From contig CM055872.1 of NCBI GenBank assembly GCA_029582165.1, positions 31,098,761 through 31,162,760 of the forward strand: DNA of 64,000 bases, given 5' to 3'. A program made the translations under genes and the position numbers. This stretch comes from Portulaca oleracea. Taxonomy: Eukaryota > Streptophyta > Magnoliopsida > Caryophyllales > Portulacaceae. Each line of letters begins with the position of its first letter. Within the stretch, counting starts at the first letter, position 1. Shown in pieces: positions 12,393 through 23,825 of the stretch. The notes beneath the pieces were generated by a model. The model ran no database searches, had not been told where the DNA came from, and saw only the letters and a program-made list of their open reading frames with translations.

Positions 12393-12569
12393 GAGCTTAC
12401 AATCGACAATAAGGATTGATTCTTTAATATTGTTCGGAAGAAATTTCTTTATTGGAGCAAGTGGATGTCGTAAAAAAAATTCCCAAAAAACATAATAGGG
12501 GTGTCCAATTTAGTTTATTGATTTTATATTTTATTAGATTTTATGTCGTTTTTATTATTTTAGTTCTTA
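12393..12569. other. Non-coding flank right of the LINE
   Basis: The stretch repeats the segment seen at 1024-1130, then AT-rich DNA. No gene is seen. Confidence 0.5.
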
Positions 12570-13596
12570 TCTATATATTATAATAGAAATAATTGCGGGT
12601 CCCACGAAATAGAGCCACGAGAGTGATTGTAGGAGATTTGACCAATCACAACATAGAAAATTATATATATTTTTCTATTTTCTATTATTTTATTTTCAAT
12701 CCGGATTTTATTTTAAAATTAAAAAAACAGAAAGTATCACTAATCCTTGACTGCTTTGGACTCTGAATTAAATTATTTTGGTTCAAATAACAGTAATTAT
12801 TTTGGTGTTGACTATAATCTATATATTATAATAGAAATCATTGTGGGCCCCACGAAATAAAGTCACGGTGGCGTTTCTCGGAGTCTAGACCAATTACAAC
12901 GCAGTAAATTGTATTTTATTTTCAATTTCTTTCCAATTTTATTTATAATTAAAGAAATTAAAAAATATATATCCTTAATTCATGTCTGTTTGATAGCAAT
13001 TACATTCAAAATGAGTCCTACTAAGTCTCAAACAATAGTGTTCAATTTTATTTTAATTTAATTTAAATTGTACTTTATTTTCTATTTCGACAATCAAAAA
13101 GTAGATAAATGCTGAATGAAATTATTTTGGTGCAACTATAAATTAATTATAATTATTTTGGAATAATCTATATAATATATAATATAATATTAATAGTAAA
13201 GTTTGTGGGTCCCGCTGAATGGAGAAAAGAGATTAATTGTAGAGATTTCGAGCAATCAAAAAGTAGATAAACGTTGAATTAAATTATTTTGGTGCAACTA
13301 TAAGTTATTATAATCATATTGTAATAATAATAATAATGATGATAATCTATATATTGTAATAGAAATCACAGTGGGTCCTACGAAATAGAGCCACGAGAGT
13401 GATTGTAGGGGAATTGACCAATCCCAACATAGAAAATTATATATATTTTTCTATTTTCTATTTTTTTATTTAAATTTGGATTTTATTTCAAAATTTAAAA
13501 AAACCGAAAGTATCACTAGTCCTTGACTGCTTTAGACTCCAAATTAAATTATTTTGGTTCAAATAACAGTAATTATTTTGGTGTTGACTATAATAA
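12570..13596 (+). repeat. Tandem Helitron-5'-end-like units, left array
   Basis: Units start TCTATATATTATAATAGA and run about 249 bp, each passing directly into the next: starts at 12570, 12818 and 13346, with a second unit type starting TCTATATAATATATAAT at 13167. Each has GTGGGTCCC about 30 bp in, then an AGAGCCACGAGAGTGATTGTAG block, and ends AATTATTTTGGTGTTGACTA. A TC start after an A, the sequence style and the lack of target duplications suggest Helitron 5' termini. The same units recur at 19530-20789 and, inverted, at 51370-53102. No Rep/helicase is present. The Helitron assignment is inference. Confidence 0.55.
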
Positions 13597-13816
13597 TCGC
13601 GGCCCAAGAGAAAGAAAAGGAAAAAAATCAGATAGTTTCATCTAAACGAAATTCCCAGAAAAAACGAAAATCATCTAAACGAAATTCGTAGAAAATTTTT
13701 CCATCTTTTTTCTGATAGTTTCATCTATACAGAAAGAAAGTGATAAGAGGAGAAAATAAAATTATGGATCAAGATCAAGCAAATTCAACGAAAAATGACA
13801 TCATTCAAACTCAAAC

Positions 13817-14229
13817 CACTACTAAAAATATGGCTATTACCAACCTTTTTTTCCAACCAATTTAAAATAGTTGGAAAAACCAACCATTTTAGCAACTATT
13901 TAATATTCCAACTATTTTCCAAAAAATTTAGTGGGGAAAATGGTTGGAAAATTTTCCTACCACTCTATTTCCTACTATTTGAAAATGGTTGGAAAAATGG
14001 TTGGATTACTAACCATTTTTACAACCAATTTCAAATAGTAGGAAAAAAGATGGTAGGAAAATTTTCCAACCAATTTTAGCAAAATTGGTTGGAATTTCCA
14101 TCCATTTTCCCCACTAAATTTTTTGAAAAATAGTTGGAATATCTAATGGTTGCTAAAATAGTTGGTTTTGCCAACCATTTTAAATTGGTTGGAAAAAAGT
14201 GGTTGGTAATACACATATTTTTAGTAGTG
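13817..14229. mobile_element. CACTA-type hairpin MITE
   Basis: This 413-bp near-perfect palindrome has ends CACTACTAAAAATATG and CATATTTTTAGTAGTG and a 3-bp target duplication AAC (13814-13816, 14230-14232). The CACTA ends and 3-bp duplication are those of the CACTA (En/Spm) superfamily. The interior is made of repeats such as CCAACCA and TGGTTGG, so one strand can fold into a long hairpin. It lies at the end of the presumed first exon of the FAR1-like gene. The 94-codon frame in it is an artefact of the palindrome. Confidence 0.88.
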
Positions 14230-14429
14230 AACAGGTAAACGTTAAACAATCTACATTGTTCAAGGACGATTTCATATTATCAACAATTACACTTAATGTG
14301 TTTGATCCTTTAAATATGCAGAACCATCCACCCAACATTCGAGTGCAAAAACACTACACATAGATGAATCTGATGATGATTCGCGAGAAGAAGGTACATG
14401 GATATTGTTTTCTTAAAAGAACAATGTTC

Positions 14430-15072
14430 ATACTATACATATAAAAGAAGAATGCTCATAACATATACATGAAATGTTCATAATATACATATATGAAATG
14501 CTCATAACATATAACTATTATGTTCATCATGTAGAAGTAGAATGCTCATATCAAATATAGTTTTGCTCATATACTAGAACTATTATGCTCATAAGCTACA
14601 AGGCCAATGCTCATAAGTCTCTACACAAATGCCTATGACTTATAATTATTATGCTCATAAGCTTCTACACAAATGTTCATAAAATAAACAACTACTATGC
14701 TCACAACTTATCACTATTATGATCATGAGCCTCTACACCAATGCTCATGACCTACAACTTTAATGCCCATCACCTGTAGGACCGATGCTCATAAGCCTTA
14801 ACTACTAACTATTATGACTCATAACTTGTAACTATTATGCTCATAACCTACAAGGTCAATGCTCATAAGTCTCTACACCAATGCTCATACTGTAAAATTA
14901 CAATGCTCATAGTATATAAATGTTATGCTCATAATGCATACATCAAGCTTGCTCATCACCTACAAGACCAATACTCATAAGTCTTAACCACAAACTATTA
15001 TGGTCATAACTTATAATTATTATGCTCATAACCTACAAGATCAATGATCATACTACTCTGCTCATAAGCACT
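14430..15072 (+). repeat. TGCTCAT repeat array, intron 2 of the FAR1-like gene
   Basis: About 17 copies of (A)TGCTCATAA-type motifs occur at intervals of roughly 20-45 bp, with degenerate copies (TGTTCAT, TGATCAT) between. Common spacers are TATTA, CCTACAAG and AGTCTCTACACCA. It lies between a short exon near 14320-14391 and the main exon. Confidence 0.8.
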
Positions 15073-16188
15073 TGCTGAAATTATGGTACCATTGCCAGAT
15101 AAGCAAATAGTAAAGGAAGCTGAAAATTCAGAAATTCTAGGCAAGAAAGTTGCATCAGAAAAGGAAGCATTTTTGTTATATAATGAGTATGCATTCAGAA
15201 TTGGATTTAGTGTTCGTAAAACAAGACAAGATTTTGAGAAAATTCAAGGGAACTTAGAGGGAGAGAGTTTGCTTGCAATAAGGCTGGTTGAAAGAAAACA
15301 AAGGGAAGGACGGGAAAATGTACACGAAGCTTGACACAAGAACAAATTGCAAGGCAATGGTGTATTTTGAGATAAAAGATGGGGTATGGACAGTGGCAAG
15401 GCACAGAACAGAGCATAATCATAGATTTTGCCCGTCAGATCAAAGGCATTTACTCAAATCACATCGAAAGATTGACCGACAACAGTTACTGTACCTTAAA
15501 CAATCGATCAACTCAGGGGTCAAAATTGCTGATGCAATTAGAGTAATGAAGAAAGAAGCTGGAGGATCACCGACTCTTGGATTCACTAAAAGAGATGCAT
15601 ATGATGAAATATTGAGACAAAAAAAGAAGCATTTGGATGGATGCAATGCAAATACCTTGATAAAGTTGTTCAGAAAAGAGGAAAAAAAAGAGCCTAATTT
15701 CTATTATGATTTTGAGTGTGATGAAGAGGGTTCGATAGAGAGGTTTTTTTGGAGAGATTCCCAAATGAAGAAAGATTACATGTTGTTTGGGGACCTTGTG
15801 GTTCATGACACAACTTATAGGACAAATAAGTACAACTTAATATGTGGCCCATTTGTTGGATTGAACCACCATGGTCAGAACATTATGTTTGGATGTGGGT
15901 TTTTGTTAAATGAAAACACAGAGAGCTTTATATGGTTGTTTGATAAGTTCTTAGTTTCAATGGGAGGAAAAATGCCAATTACCATAATGACTGATCAAGC
16001 AAATGTAATGTGGAAAGGTATAGCTAAGGTATTCCCAACAGCTGCACATAGATTATGCATCTGGCACTTGATTGAAAATTCAAAGACACACATCAAGCAC
16101 TTAAGATGCATGGAAGGATTCCAAGAAAAGTTTGATAGATTGCTCAAACTACCAGATACAATAGATGAATTTGAAGACTCATGGCAGA

Positions 16189-17417
16189 GGTATGCTCATA
16201 TCCTACAACTACAATGCTTATAATTCCTGAACATTATTACTCATAGACACTTAACATTATTGCTGATTACATAAAACCATAATGTTCATGAATCTAAACA
16301 CCAATGCTCATGACCTAGAACGACAATGCTCATTACATAAAATCATAATGCTCATTAATCTAAACTCCTATGCTCATTATTCTAAACTCCAATGCTCATT
16401 AGATAAATCATAATGCTCATGAATCTAAACTCTTGTGCTCATAAACTAGATTATAAATGCTCATTACATAAAATCAAGGATTATTGGACGCTAATAATAC
16501 CAACATTGGGGGTATTGAAGACTAATAATACAAACTATTTTCTTGGACACTAGTAGTACCAATTATCGACCTATTTTCCTCCAACAGTACACGACCGAGT
16601 TGTTATAGTTTTAGCTCATCTGAAATATGACGTGGCTCCATAATATGTAGCGTGGAAGGCGGAGGTTGGGTAGAAAATGCTGACGTGGACACTAACATGC
16701 CTTCCATGTCACATATTATGGAGTCACATCATCTTTTCAATTAGTTAAAACCATAACAATTCGATGATGTACTGTTAGAGGAAAATAGGTTAATAGTTCG
16801 TACTGCTAGTGTCCAAGAAAATAGTTTGTATTATTAATATCCAATACCCCCAAAATTGGTATTATTGATGTCCAAAAACACTAAAATCAATGATGCTCAT
16901 TATTCTAAACTCCAATGCTCATTACATAAAATCATAATGCTCATTACATAAAATCATAATGCTCATGAATCTAAACTCTTATGCTCATAATGTATAAGAC
17001 CAATGCTCATTACATAAACCAATTATGCTCATGAATCTAAACTCCTATACTCATAAACTACAAACACATATGCTCATAGCCTATAAACAACAATGATCAT
17101 TACATAAAACCATAATGCTCATGAATCTAAAGACCTATGCTCATAACCTACAAAGCCAATGCTCATTACATAAAACCATAATGCTCATGAATCTAAACAC
17201 CTATGTTCATGACCTACATGGCCAATGCTCATTGCGTAAAATCAAAATGCTCATTATTCTAAACTCCTATGCTCATGACTTAGAATGACAATGCTCATTA
17301 CATAAAATGTTAATGCTCATGAAATCTAAACCCCTATGCTCATGACCTAGAACGACAATGCTCATTACATAAAATCATAATGCTCATGAATCTTATGCTC
17401 ATAATCTAGATCTACTA
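16189..17417 (+). repeat. TGCTCAT repeat array, intron 3 of the FAR1-like gene
   Basis: About 30 copies of TGCTCAT occur here, split by the MITE at 16478-16881. The array has a higher-order unit of about 45 bp: TGCTCATTACATAAAATCA, then TAATGCTCATGAATCTAAAC and a pyrimidine-rich link. It ends where the coding frame resumes near 17420. Confidence 0.82.
16478..16881. mobile_element. Mutator-like MITE inside the TGCTCAT array
   Basis: This 404-bp element has inverted repeats over about 180 bp at each end (left GGATTATTGGACGCTAATAA, right complement GTGTTTTTGGACATCAATAA). A 9-bp target duplication TAAAATCAA lies at 16469-16477 and 16882-16890. Long TIRs and a 9-bp duplication fit a Mutator-like origin. 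The duplicated bases belong to the repeat unit, so the array was there first. Confidence 0.82.
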
Positions 17418-18121
17418 TGCTGATAAAATCTTCAATTTTCCATGTCAGTTTGATGAAAGAATATGATTGCAAAGAGGACGAGTGGTTGAAAAGGTTATAC
17501 GGTCTTAGGGAAAAATGGTGTCCAGCTTACAACAAACAGTTATTTTCAGGAGGTATATTGTCTTCACAATGGAGTGAGTCAATAAATAGTTCACTCAGGA
17601 AGAGACTACATGCAACTACTACTTTAGTTGAATTTTTCCATATATTCAACAATGTAGTTCATGAATGGAGAAATAATGAAAACACACTTAACTTTAAAAG
17701 AGGACAGGGGATTCCAGAAATAACATTGAATGATACCTATGTTGATTCAAGCTGCAAACACATACACAACCAACATCTACACAGAATTCGAGAAAGAATA
17801 CAAGCGAATTCATACGTACCTCCATTCCCAAGCAGAATCTTGTGATGAATATGAGACTTACAACATTTGGCATTGCGTGAAGCCTCCATATAAGTATTTG
17901 GTGACTTTCAACAAGTTGTCACATGATATACAGTGCACCTGCATGGGGTTTCAAGAAACAAGCATATTATGCTCACATTCTTTGAGGGTTTACGACTTAA
18001 ATTGTGTTAAAGTTATGCCAACAAAATATATGACACCAAGATGGACGAAAAACATTAGACCCCAAGAAGACCAACAAAACACAACAAATAAAGGGGCTTC
18101 AACACCACCAGCAGTGTAGAG

Positions 18122-18299
18122 TAGGGGTGTTCAAAAAAATCGGAACCGTTTCACTGAACCGTAAACCGAAAAAAAACCGGAAACGGGCAACACTGAACCA
18201 CTTCATTTTTTCCGGTGCACCGATCTGGATAAACTGAATGTCAAACGGGGCGGTTCCGGTTTGTAATTTTCAAACCGGCGGGGAACCGGAACCGCACCG

Positions 18300-18353
<54 letters not shown>

Positions 18354-18739
18354 TATATATATACATATATATATACATATATATATATATATATGTGATT
18401 AAAAAAAATTTACACAAATATTAAATTAAAAGGAGCATAATTAACTCCTTAAAAAAGGTTGTGAAACAGTAGAAAAAATTTGCAATTTCACTCAAAAAAT
18501 CGGAACCGAGCTTGAATTTTTTTTTTTTTGGGTTGATTGAATGATGATTTTTTAATTTTGATGGAAATAAAGGCGGTTCCGGTTAACCGGTGACACCGCA
18601 CCGTTAAGTCCGGTGCACCGGTTTAAAAAAACCGGGTGTTCCGGTTACAGTTCCGGTTTATGATTTTGGAAAACCGTTTCGGCCGATGCACCGCTTCGTG
18701 AAACCGTCACCGCACCGAACCGCACCGTGAACACCCCTA
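18122..18739. mobile_element. hAT-like MITE in the C-terminal exon of the FAR1-like gene
   Basis: This 618-bp element has TIRs TAGGGGTGTTCA and TGAACACCCCTA and an 8-bp target duplication, GTGTAGAG at 18114-18121 and GTGTGGAG at 18740-18747 (7 of 8). The ends are rich in CGGTTCCGGT and ACCGCACCG blocks in both orientations. It carries a 90-bp AT microsatellite. It separates the FAR1-like frame ending near 18119 from its basic tail at 18780-19055. Confidence 0.88.
18300..18395. repeat. (AT)n microsatellite
   Basis: Nearly pure AT dinucleotides with a few GTACAT interruptions, inside the hAT-like MITE. Confidence 0.95.
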
Positions 18740-19055
18740 GTGTGGAGGACGGAAATGAAAAGAAAATATAATTAAGTTATTTCAACAAGTGCTGCAAATG
18801 AAGAAGCAAGGAAAATAATTGAAGACAATTTGACACAAGTCAAACAACAAATACAGAAGGAAGGATTGGTTGTATCTGAATCAGAAGATGACCAGAACCA
18901 AGACGTTGAGGAGCACCATATAGACAATAAAATAGCTGTCTTAAATCCCAAAAAATTAAGGCAAAAGGGTGAGAGTAACATTAGAAGAAAGTCAACAATT
19001 GAAAAAATGACAAACATAACAAGAGGGAGGAAAAGAGCAACAGAAACAAGGAAGT

Positions 19056-19170
19056 TAAATATGCTCATAAACTTGAACTTCATTGCTCATCATCATATAT
19101 CTATCAAACACGTACTATGCTAATATGCCTCAAGATAAAATGCTCATAAACTATTACAACTATGCTCATT
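19056..19170 (+). repeat. TGCTCAT repeats, third cluster
   Basis: Four further TGCTCAT copies follow the basic-tail exon of the FAR1-like gene, probably in its next intron. Degenerate copies extend to about 19240. Confidence 0.65.
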
Positions 19171-19529
19171 ATCATACATTTATGCTCAAATAAGTATGAA
19201 CAACATTATTCATATACTAGAATGATTATGCTCAGAACATATTGAAAATGTCTTCACAGGAAACTACAACAAGAAGAAAACAACATCAGCAACACGAAAG
19301 ACAAGAACAAGAGCAACAAACTCAACATCAAACATTTACCACAGTGGAAAGTGCTATGTAACAGGTACCAAAATTAACCAAATACATATTTGAAATTAAA
19401 AAATTTGAATATATAGTAACTCTATTTTAAATTGACAATGCAGAGTCCCAATTTTGTCTCATTCACCCAACTGCTCCAACAAAGCATGTCAGGTATATCT
19501 TCACAAGATGTTCATTCAAAACAGAGTTA

Positions 19530-20221
19530 CTACAAAGTCTCAAAGAGTAGTGTTCAATTTTAATTTTAATTTTAATTGTATTTTTTTTCTATTTCGACAA
19601 TAAAAAAGTAGATAAATGTTGAATGAAATTATTTTGGTGCAACTATCAGTAATAATAATTATTTTGGAATAATCTATATAATATATAATCTATATACTTA
19701 TAATGACAATCTATGTGGGACCTAGCAAATACTGCAACGAGAGCGTTTCAAAAAATCTCAACCAATCACAATTAAGAAAAAAAGGACCCAATTTTTAATA
19801 ATTTTTTATTTTATTTTCAACCGGATTTTATTATAAACCTAAGCTGCTTGTGACTCTGACACCAATTACAGTTGTTCCATAACTGTTTTAGATTTAATTT
19901 TATTTTAGAATTTAAAAAAAACTATTACAAATCGCATGCGGCTTTGGACTTTGATAACGTTTCCAACTGTTCCATATCTATATATATTATAATAGAAATC
20001 ATTGTGGGTCCCGCAAAATAGAGCCATGGGAGTGACTGTAGAGGAATTGGCCAATCATAACGTATAAAATTTTATTTTATTTTTTTACTATTTTCAATTT
20101 TTTTTTAAATTTCAATCTAGATTTTATTTCAAAATTAAAAAAACCAGAAAGTATCACTAATCCTTGACTGCTTTCGACTCTGAATTAAATTATTTTGGTG
20201 TTGCCTATAATAATAATGATG

Positions 20222-20274
<53 letters not shown>

Positions 20275-20789
20275 CTATATATTATAATAGAAATCATTGT
20301 GGGTCCCATGAAATAGAGCCACAGGAATACTGTAGGAGAATTGGCCAATCACAACGTAGAAATTTTTTTTCTATTTTCAATTTTATTTAATTCTCAATCC
20401 TTATTTTATTTTAAAATTAAAAAAACCAGAAAATATCACTAATCTTTGACTGCTTTGGACTCTAAATTAAATTATTTTGGTGCAAATAACAGTAATTATA
20501 ATAATAATAATAATAATAATAATAATCTATATATTATAATAGAAATCATTGTGGGTCCCATGAAATAGAGCCACAGGAGTGATTATAGGGGAATTGGTCA
20601 ATCACAACGTAGAAAATTATTATATTTTTATATTTTCAATTTTTTTTATTTTTAATCCGGATTTTATTTTAAAATTAAAAAAAACATAAAGTATCACTAA
20701 TCCTTAGCTGCTTTGGACTCTGAATTAAACTATTTTGGTGCAAATAGCAGTAATTATTTTGGTGTTGCCTAAAATCTATATATTATAAT
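19530..20789 (+). repeat. Tandem Helitron-5'-end-like units, right array
   Basis: The same unit types as at 12570-13596 in the same orientation, with starts at 19673, 19689, 19977, 20274, 20526 and 20775. The interval is about 250 bp except where (TAA)n tracts have expanded (20215-20273, 20495-20525). The last unit is cut after 15 bases by an LTR-like terminus at 20790. The segment from 19530 closely repeats 13018-13190, so the FAR1-like gene lies between two copies of the same arrangement. Confidence 0.55.
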
Positions 20790-21297
20790 TGTAACGCCTC
20801 GAAAATTCAATTATGAAAAGTCAAAGTCAAACTAACGTTAACGGAAAAATTTCAGTGTAAGTCTCAACTCTTATTTGGGCGTTAGCGCCGTATCCCCGAA
20901 GGAATACAAGGCTAGAAGGAAACTAACAACCGTTCAACTATAATAAACTGAACAACTTCAAACTTAGAAAACAAACTCAACATGACTAACTTCAAGTCTT
21001 TCTGAATTGACACATCACACAACTAATAAAAGCTACGCATGCCAAGCGTCACTGCTAATTCCCATTCCCAGCATATTGATCACACCTGAAAACAAAACAT
21101 TTCAAAAATGAGGGGGAAGTCTCAATAATGTTTACCCCTAACCGTTAAAAACAATTCAAGTTTATTTCAATTCATTTAAGGGAGAGGGAAATAATTCAAC
21201 CCTTTTCATAAACCGTTTAACCTATACAACTGTTTTCCTCAACCCAACCCATCCATTTTATTATGCGGGCAGGATATCAAATCCCATAAAGTAACAT

Positions 21298-21570
21298 CGC
21301 CTACCAAAGGCATCAAAACATTCGCCTACCAAAGGCATCAAAGATGATCGCCTACCAAAGGCATAGATATAATAATCGCCTACCAAAGGCATCAACAATC
21401 GCCTACCAAAGACATCAAAATAATCGCCTACCAAAGGCATCAACAATCGCCTACCAAAGGCATCAAAGTAACCGCCTACCAAAGGCATCAAAATAATCGC
21501 CTACCAAAGGCATCAACAATCGCCTTCCAAAGGCATCAACGTAACCGCCTACCAAAGGCATCAACAAAAT
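21298..21570. repeat. Minisatellite, 11 units of CGCCTACCAAAGGCATC
   Basis: Eleven units of 23-28 bp share the core CGCCTACCAAAGGCATC, followed by a variable AT-rich linker (AACAAT, AAAATAAT, AAGTAAC). The core has partial dyad symmetry, GCCT-accaa-AGGC. The minus-strand frame with repeating MPLVG and FDAFGRR is a by-product of the repeat. Confidence 0.95.
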
Positions 21571-23159
21571 AAACCCGCTTAATGTTTCACTTTGAATTAT
21601 TAGTATCTTATTCAAAACTCAGCTCACAGCTCTCAAGTCAAACCCAACCCAAGTTATGAACACCAATAACAAAACTACTCATTAAAGACCATCTCAATTT
21701 CAATAACTCATAAATCAACAATTACAAACAAATATAAAAAACAGATGGCAACATTTTCCACATAAAGTTCCCTTCGGGATGCAAATTCTAAAACAGATTA
21801 TAAATCCACAAAAAACACATTTAAAGTGCATCCCAGTGGGGATTAGGGCATAGACATTACCTGGTTAGCTTCACTTCACAGCAAAAACGAACACACTTGA
21901 GCTCACTAACGACGCGAACTAGCTTGGGCCTAAAATAGAAATAATTTTTATAATCAAAACGCGCCCTTCGAAGTTAGTATTAACTACCTTCTAACTAACC
22001 CTTCCCTAGGAACACCATAGGTTCCCATCATTCATGAATTTACACTTTATAAATTACCTAACACATTCCAAGTAATCACATAACAAGATCTAAACGACGT
22101 TTTCACTCAACAACACTTTGATTAATAACTAACATCAATAAGACAGATTACAACATCCATGTAAAAAGGGTCATAACTTGACTTCCCGACATCCTATGGG
22201 TCTCGGTTTGGACTTTTCGGAAACCTCGGGATGTCTACTAAAACGTTTATATTGACGACTAAGCCTATATCAGCCTCGAAAGACTCTAAAAGTACCAAAT
22301 TCTCCAACTAGTCCAGTTCTGACAGGTTTTGGTAAAACGACTATAACTCGAGCTATACAACTCCAACGTCCGATCCGCAAAATTCCTATGAAAGCTAACA
22401 TCTAAGGGAAACTCCAGTCCAATGGGTTTGATAAAAGGACGACTATATCTCTCATAGTGATCCGTTCTTTAGACCCTATCAAAATTGTCCCGCACCCGGT
22501 TCCCATATAATTGATTAATTCGGTTCTAACTTTCACCATTCAATCTCGGGGTCCTAATTTGAGCTTAAAACAGTGACTAAGGTTAAAGGTATTTAATCTA
22601 ATCCAACCAAGGTCCAAACATCAAACTGCCTACCATCAAAACTAAATTGTAAAATATGAAATCAACTTTAATATTTTCTCTAACCCTAAAAGCATGCATG
22701 AAAAAAATAATAACATTACCCTAAACATGAGTTCTACAACATACTCTTTCAAGATTTAATCAAGAACATGAAATTAATAACCAAGAATCGTACTTTAACG
22801 ATTTAATCCATCTAAATTATTTAGCGTGATTAAAAATAATAATACTAAACACCTAAGAGAATTAAAGAAAACATGTGAATACTTAACTAACGAACAAGAA
22901 TTAATCTAGATACTTACACATCCGAATTCATGCATACAAGAATAATATTATCTAAACCCTAAACATGATTTACAGGAAAAACAAAATACGTCATATATAA
23001 TCGAACATTAATAATTTAAACTACAATTATTACAAATCTTAATACACCAAATTATAACATAAAGTTTACACATAACAAATTAGATTACAAGGAAACATAT
23101 ATTATGAACAGATAATAATAATACAAACAAGTAACCAACCAAGAACAAGATTAGGGTTT

Positions 23160-23580
23160 TCTGGGCTAGTGGTTTCCGGCGACCAGGGCGGTGACGGCGT
23201 CGGCAGTACGGGTCGGGGGTGCAGGCAGCGTCGGTGGACGATGCGGCGTTGCAGGCGGCCAACTCGAAACCGCAGCAGTAGCAGCGACTATCGTTCATGG
23301 TCTGGGTGGCTCAGCAACAGTTTCTGGCGATGTGGCGGTGGCCGGGACGGTAGGGTCGATGGCGCGGTGGCAATACGGTGGTAGGAGGCGAGAGAAGAAG
23401 AGAAAGAGAGACGCCGGGAGAGATAGAGTGAGAGAGATCGAGAGAGAAATAGGAGAGAGAGATGGGTGACGGTGGCTGCGACAGTTTCCGGCAACCCACA
23501 GGCGGACGGCGCGGCGGTGGTGCTGGGCGCCGATTGCAGAGAGAGAGGGAGAGGTGTAGGGTTAGGGTTAGGGTTTTGAG
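23160..23580. other. GC- and GA-rich segment, possible LTR leader
   Basis: This segment is much more GC-rich than its surroundings, with GGCGGTGG and CGGCG runs, GAGAGA tracts (23395-23465, 23535-23555) and AGGGTTAGGGTTAGGG at 23561. Short frames on both strands have low-complexity translations and no recognisable domain. A similar segment lies at 34690-35060. Transcribed leaders of plant LTRs can look like this; a captured gene exon is possible but unsupported. Confidence 0.4.
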
Positions 23581-23621
23581 AGGGGAAAAATTAGCTTTTG
23601 TTATAAAATAATATTTATTTG

Positions 23622-23825
23622 TGAATGTCCATCAATATCTCTTAAGTGGTTAGGGTTTAGGAGGATTTTTTCTCATGTGATCTCACTGTGTAATTAGTAT
23701 AAATACCCCTTGTGGGTTATGAATAAAACCATCGCTCATTCTCCTCTCTCAATATCTTTGTGTCTCTATTGTTCTTCTCTATCATTCTCTCTATATTGCG
23801 TTCATCTATTTATTGTTTCATAACA
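23622..23825 (+). mobile_element. Short Ty1/copia-like LTR
   Basis: A TG...CA segment of about 204 bp ends TTTCATAACA and is followed at once by TGTTATCATCACCAG, resembling the start of internal sequence in several plant copia groups. A TATA-type box (GTATAAATAC) lies at 23697-23706, then a pyrimidine-rich leader. The left boundary is uncertain. No second LTR or pol was found. Confidence 0.5.

Larger units (their letters stand above)
13764..19491 (+). pseudogene. FAR1/MULE-transposase-like gene, disrupted
   Basis: FAR1-family proteins derive from Mutator-like transposases; some act as transcription factors, others remain transposases. A first exon may start at ATG 13764. A short acidic exon lies near 14320-14391. 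The main exon (about 15083-16190) has the FAR1 zinc domain (AFLLYNEYAFRIGFSVRKTR; TNCKAMVYFEIKDG...EHNH) and the MULE domain (YMLFGDLVVHDTTYRTNKYN; MTDQANVMWKGIAKVFP; HRLCIWHL). It resumes near 17420 (SQWSESINSSLRKRLH) and ends with a SWIM finger (CTCMGFQETSILCSHSLRVY, near 17940). A basic tail lies at 18830-19055, and a last exon near 19442-19491. Frameshifts near 15260-15285 and 17730 disable it. Its introns are full of TGCTCAT repeats and four MITE-type insertions lie inside the locus. Confidence 0.75.
20790..23610. mobile_element. LTR-like non-coding region with terminus at 20790
   Basis: It begins TGTAACGCCTCGAAAATT, a typical plant Ty3/gypsy LTR terminus, inserted inside a Helitron-like end. 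It holds a minisatellite (21298-21570), a block related in inverted orientation to 600-800, and a GC- and GA-rich segment at 23160-23580. No pol or gag is recognisable. The opposite end and a target duplication were not found, so its full extent is unknown. Confidence 0.45.

Noticed and set aside
13795..14079. 94-codon frame as a gene
   Set aside because: It lies inside the palindromic CACTA-type MITE and reflects its internal repeats.
14430..17417. CRISPR or satellite centromere array
   Set aside because: The spacers are themselves related and the arrays stop at exon borders; this is an intronic minisatellite-like repeat.
21261..21491. Repeat protein gene (MPLVG and FDAFGRR repeats)
   Set aside because: The frame is the minus-strand reading of a minisatellite with varying unit length and frame changes.
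23555..23580. Interstitial telomere repeat
   Set aside because: Only about three GGGTTA units are present, and plant telomeres use TTTAGGG; the same words are common in plant LTR leaders.
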